A DNA stretch of 6,753 bases from positions 1 through 6,753 of the forward strand of contig JAJFJI010000017.1 of NCBI GenBank assembly GCA_021774205.1, in the 5' to 3' direction. This DNA is from Nitrosomonas sp. (lineage in GTDB: Bacteria; Pseudomonadota; Gammaproteobacteria; Burkholderiales; Nitrosomonadaceae). The notes below the pieces were generated by a model. It saw only the letters and a list, made by a program, of their open reading frames with translations, had not been told where the DNA came from and did no database searches. The position numbers were made by a program, and so were the translations under genes. Below, piece after piece: positions 6,694-6,753 of this stretch (positions are counted from its first letter, which is position 1; every line of letters begins with the position of its first letter).

Positions 6694-6753
6694 CTAGCCT
6701 CCCGATTGCGATATCACATGATCCCAAAAAGGATTGGCGAAAATCAGGATCAT
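6694..6753 (-). CDS. atpE: F0 c subunit of N-type ATPase, C-terminal end only (partial)
   Basis: Only the last 19 codons and a TAG stop lie inside the window; the gene enters from the right edge. The visible residues include ILIFANPFW followed by a short polar tail. This matches the end of the second transmembrane helix of F-type c subunits, where a hydrophobic helix closes with a FANPF-like motif. The c subunit forms the membrane ring that turns as ions pass. The ion-binding residues lie in the missing upstream part, so Na+ versus H+ specificity cannot be judged here. The position immediately before the b-subunit gene, with a 3-base gap, agrees with the c-b order of F0 operons and supports the call more strongly than the short peptide alone. 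Confidence 0.72.
   Translation of the reverse strand: MILIFANPFWDHVISQSGG
6698..6703 (-). promoter_or_regulatory. Ribosome binding site of the b/delta-subunit gene
   Basis: GGGAGG on the minus strand lies 7 bases before the ATG at 6690, inside the last codons of the c-subunit gene. It is the best Shine-Dalgarno match in the cluster and fixes the start of the b subunit. Confidence 0.75.

Overview
The window is bacterial DNA with a long run of genes on the minus strand (right to left) and an AT-rich, apparently gene-poor stretch at the left end. Protein features and operon style fit a proteobacterium. A betaproteobacterium of the ammonia-oxidiser type is only a guess. The coding part is close to 50-55% GC by eye. 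Positions 1-600 are much lower, about one third GC in the lines I counted.

Right to left, the minus-strand genes are: the last 19 codons of an F0 c subunit (6694-6753); an unusually long F0 b-type subunit of 253 residues (5929-6690); the F1 alpha subunit (4416-5924); the F1 gamma subunit (3485-4396); and an alpha-glucan (glycogen) phosphorylase of the family with an N-terminal DUF3417 region (907-3477). The gaps are 3, 4, 19 and 7 bases, so this looks like one transcription unit. The order c-b-alpha-gamma has no separate delta gene between b and alpha, and no beta or epsilon gene after gamma. That is the end of the 'N-ATPase' operon layout (atpDCQRBEFAG), a laterally mobile second F-type ATPase proposed to pump Na+, rather than the housekeeping layout atpBEFHAGDC. 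The C-terminal half of the long b subunit resembles the delta subunit, which would explain the missing delta gene.

The phosphorylase begins 7 bases after the gamma stop and probably shares the ATPase transcript. It releases glucose-1-phosphate from glycogen with inorganic phosphate, so the pair may link reserve mobilisation to ATP/ion homeostasis. This functional link is inference.

The 802 bases from 105 to 906 hold no convincing protein gene but do hold structure: three DnaA-box-like 9-mers within 35 bases followed by AT-rich palindromic DNA (467-524), a T-loop hairpin (580-600), a widely spaced inverted repeat enclosing a 12-bp palindrome (639-717), and a terminator-like hairpin with a T tract reading on the plus strand (763-806). 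At the left edge a minus-strand gene with a good ribosome binding site may start at 104 and run out of the window. I see no CRISPR array, tRNA, rRNA or insertion sequence.
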